A stretch of DNA of 7,797 bases from Candidatus Aminicenantota bacterium (GTDB lineage: Bacteria; Acidobacteriota; Aminicenantia; Aminicenantales; Aminicenantaceae): positions 1 to 7,797 of the forward strand of contig JAUWJP010000074.1 of assembly GCA_030607635.1 (NCBI GenBank). Direction: 5' to 3'. Numbering within the stretch: position 1 is the stretch's first letter; each line of letters begins with the position of its first letter. The translations under genes and the position numbers were made by a program. The notes under the pieces are model-generated. The model saw nothing but the letters and a program-made list of their open reading frames with translations, was not told the origin of the DNA and searched no databases. Shown piece after piece: positions 6,146-7,797 of the stretch.

Positions 6146-7797
6146 CTATTTATTTTTTATCTTTGTTTTGCCGTAGCCCACAGCATCCAGCCATTCCTTC
6201 GGGTAGCTTGGTGCACTTCTTCCTTCCGGAACATTAACATAGCCGTCGTTGTACTTAACTATAAGGTAATCGGCCAGGGCCCACCAATCGTTAACTACTC
6301 TTTGGGCTGTTTCGTTGGAATACCTCGTCAGGTACTCCCGGCATGCTGTTGGATTTTCTTTGTACATGGTTTCTGCCCGGGCTTCTACAGAAGCTTGAAG
6401 GTTAAAGAAAGTATTCTCGAAGTCTGAATAAGCTTTCTTGATATCTTCGCTCATCTGGGAATATCTTAGGTTGGACCAGTTGGAAACAAAATCGAAAGCC
6501 CACCAGGCAGATTTTCTGTCGAACACATCCCTTCTTCCGACTTTGTATGATTCAGGGACAGTGGTGATGCCGCCATAAAAGGGAACAAAGCAGCTTGTTT
6601 TTGGATCGTCCTCAGCAAACCAGGCAAGACCTCCTATCCAATCAGGAAGCCAGTCTCTGACCTGTAAGACAATACAATAAGAGCAGCGGAAGATGGAAAT
6701 TGACCGCTCCCAGCCTATATAACCTTTGGGAGGTCTAGTTCGTGTGGAAAAACGATTGGGATTATTAAAAGGTCCCGCAGCCAGGCCCTTACTCAAGTCA
6801 TGTTCTGTCCCCTGGTAGAAGTCTCTGTGGAGAGCCATCAGAATCTGCTTGGTGACTTTTTTCTCCGGCTTCACGGAGAAGGAATATCTCACAGCCCAGG
6901 GATCAAGTTTCAATTCTGGAGCGAGTGTGCTGAAAACTCGCCACTCCCTTCTTCTGCAGCCTATAGAATTGCTGGGCGCATAGACTTCGTAGAATTTAAA
7001 AGGCTTGCTCGACTTTGGGTCATACCATCCCATTTCTTCTCCCAAGGTGAAGATGTTCTCAGATGCCATGAAATTATCAGTATCCTTGATGTTAATTTCA
7101 CCAATCCGGCTGCGGTTGGCACTCACTGAGACTTCACCCTCCGGGATCCTTCTGGCTGCCCAAACAGCTCCAATCTCCAAAGGTCCAGCTCCCATGATCT
7201 CAAAGAGCCAGGCTTCTTTGGTGTCGATAAAAGTCAGACACTCTCCATGGTCAGAGTAGCCGTACTTCTTAACGAGCTCTCCTATCATTTTTATTGCTTC
7301 CCGCGCAGTAGAAGTCCGTTCAAGGACGATTCTTTGCAAAGCCATGATGTCGAGTTTTCCCTCTGGATTGTAGAGCTCTCTCCGTCCTCCAAAAGTTGTC
7401 TCTCCGATACCAAGTTGCTTTTCGTTCATGAATGGATAGGCAGCGTCAAATCGGCTGTAAGTTTGCTTGACTTCAGGGATTTCCCCGACTATGACAGCCT
7501 GTCTCCTCTCAGCGCCTCGTCCGCCTCCTTTGAAGACAGGGCGCATCTCTCCCTGCTTTGAAGTTTTCCCCGGAACAACATTGAGCCGGAACTCCCAGCC
7601 ACCGTCGCAGGCATGGGTTGTCATGACTGAGCCATCAGCAGAGGCTTTTTTGGAGACAACTACAGAAGTGCAGTTATCGAATTCAAGCCAAGAATCATCT
7701 TCTTGTTCCAGAGTGCTCTTTTTTCCCGAAGGGATAAGCACCGAAAGTAAGAATAAAAAAAGGATGAAAACCACGAAAAATATTCCTTTGTGTTTCA
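6146..7797 (-). CDS. Exported C69 (U34) family dipeptidase, start at the window edge
   Basis: This is an Ntn-hydrolase of the dipeptidase A / PipD group, which cleaves dipeptides with an N-terminal Cys nucleophile. The frame is open to the right edge, and the last two bases complete an NTG codon, so the true start is probably there with one base missing. That gives about 550 residues and a clear signal peptide: MKHKG, then a Phe/Val/Leu-rich core of about 17 residues. An internal GTG at 7774 would remove the basic start and is less likely. The probable nucleophile is the Cys of D-N-C-T-S-V-V-V, at residue 43 from the edge start, with the family-typical KKASADGS following. Other family blocks are an SANRSRIG stretch, SVKPEKKVTKQ, GTEHDLSKGLAAGPFNNPNR and PDWIGGLAWFAEDDP. 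About 18 acidic and polar residues between signal peptide and Cys suggest a propeptide removed on maturation. Confidence 0.9.
   Translation of the reverse strand, partial: KHKGIFFVVFILFLFLLSVLIPSGKKSTLEQEDDSWLEFDNCTSVVVSKKASADGSVMTTHACDGGWEFRLNVVPGKTSKQGEMRPVFKGGGRGAERRQAVIVGEIPEVKQTYSRFDAAYPFMNEKQLGIGETTFGGRRELYNPEGKLDIMALQRIVLERTSTAREAIKMIGELVKKYGYSDHGECLTFIDTKEAWLFEIMGAGPLEIGAVWAARRIPEGEVSVSANRSRIGEINIKDTDNFMASENIFTLGEEMGWYDPKSSKPFKFYEVYAPSNSIGCRRREWRVFSTLAPELKLDPWAVRYSFSVKPEKKVTKQILMALHRDFYQGTEHDLSKGLAAGPFNNPNRFSTRTRPPKGYIGWERSISIFRCSYCIVLQVRDWLPDWIGGLAWFAEDDPKTSCFVPFYGGITTVPESYKVGRRDVFDRKSAWWAFDFVSNWSNLRYSQMSEDIKKAYSDFENTFFNLQASVEARAETMYKENPTACREYLTRYSNETAQRVVNDWWALADYLIVKYNDGYVNVPEGRSAPSYPKEWLDAVGYGKTKIKNK

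Noticed and set aside
6800..7561. Several plus-strand open frames opposite the C69 gene
   Set aside because: They overlap one another and the well-supported dipeptidase, and none resembles a known protein.
500..7797. A functional pathway linking the M28 and C69 peptidases to polyglutamate turnover
   Set aside because: Gamma-glutamyl bonds are usually cut by other families; proximity is the only support.

Overview
The window reads as a chromosomal stretch of a bacterium with moderate GC content, good Shine-Dalgarno sites and several exported hydrolases. There are no rRNA, tRNA, CRISPR or phage genes. The gene set (secreted M28 and C69 peptidases beside a poly-gamma-glutamate type pgsB-pgsC-pgsW cluster) and the GGGG-A/T-CAGG intergenic palindromes fit an uncultured, protein-degrading, Gram-negative-type lineage. 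Candidatus Aminicenantes is one candidate, but this is a loose inference from gene content. No taxonomic marker is present.

Layout. Positions 1-443 (+) hold the C-terminal third or so of a class V, PLP-dependent aminotransferase / cysteine desulfurase-like protein. Positions 500-2833 (+) encode a 777-residue exported M28 metallopeptidase with a PA insert. Its last ~270 residues look like a degenerate M19 (membrane dipeptidase) barrel that has lost most metal ligands. A 150-bp gap (2834-2983) carries two different perfect inverted repeats. Positions 2984-4189, 4179-4616 and 4712-5833 (+) are pgsB, pgsC and pgsW; pgsB and pgsC overlap by 11 nt. A GGGGTCAGG element begins on the pgsC stop codon and leads into the pgsC-pgsW gap. 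Two genes lie convergent on the minus strand: a 67-residue 4-oxalocrotonate-tautomerase family protein (5896-6099) and, upstream of it on that strand, an exported C69 dipeptidase (6146 to the right edge). Only the first base of the C69 start codon seems to be missing.

How they may work together. PgsB (ATP-dependent amide ligase) and PgsC (membrane partner) form the core of polyglutamate synthesis. PgsW is a membrane-anchored protein known from its association with PgsB/PgsC. No pgsA/capA is seen, so the export part is either elsewhere or replaced. The exported peptidases could supply amino acids from external protein. A direct link between them and the polymer is speculation.
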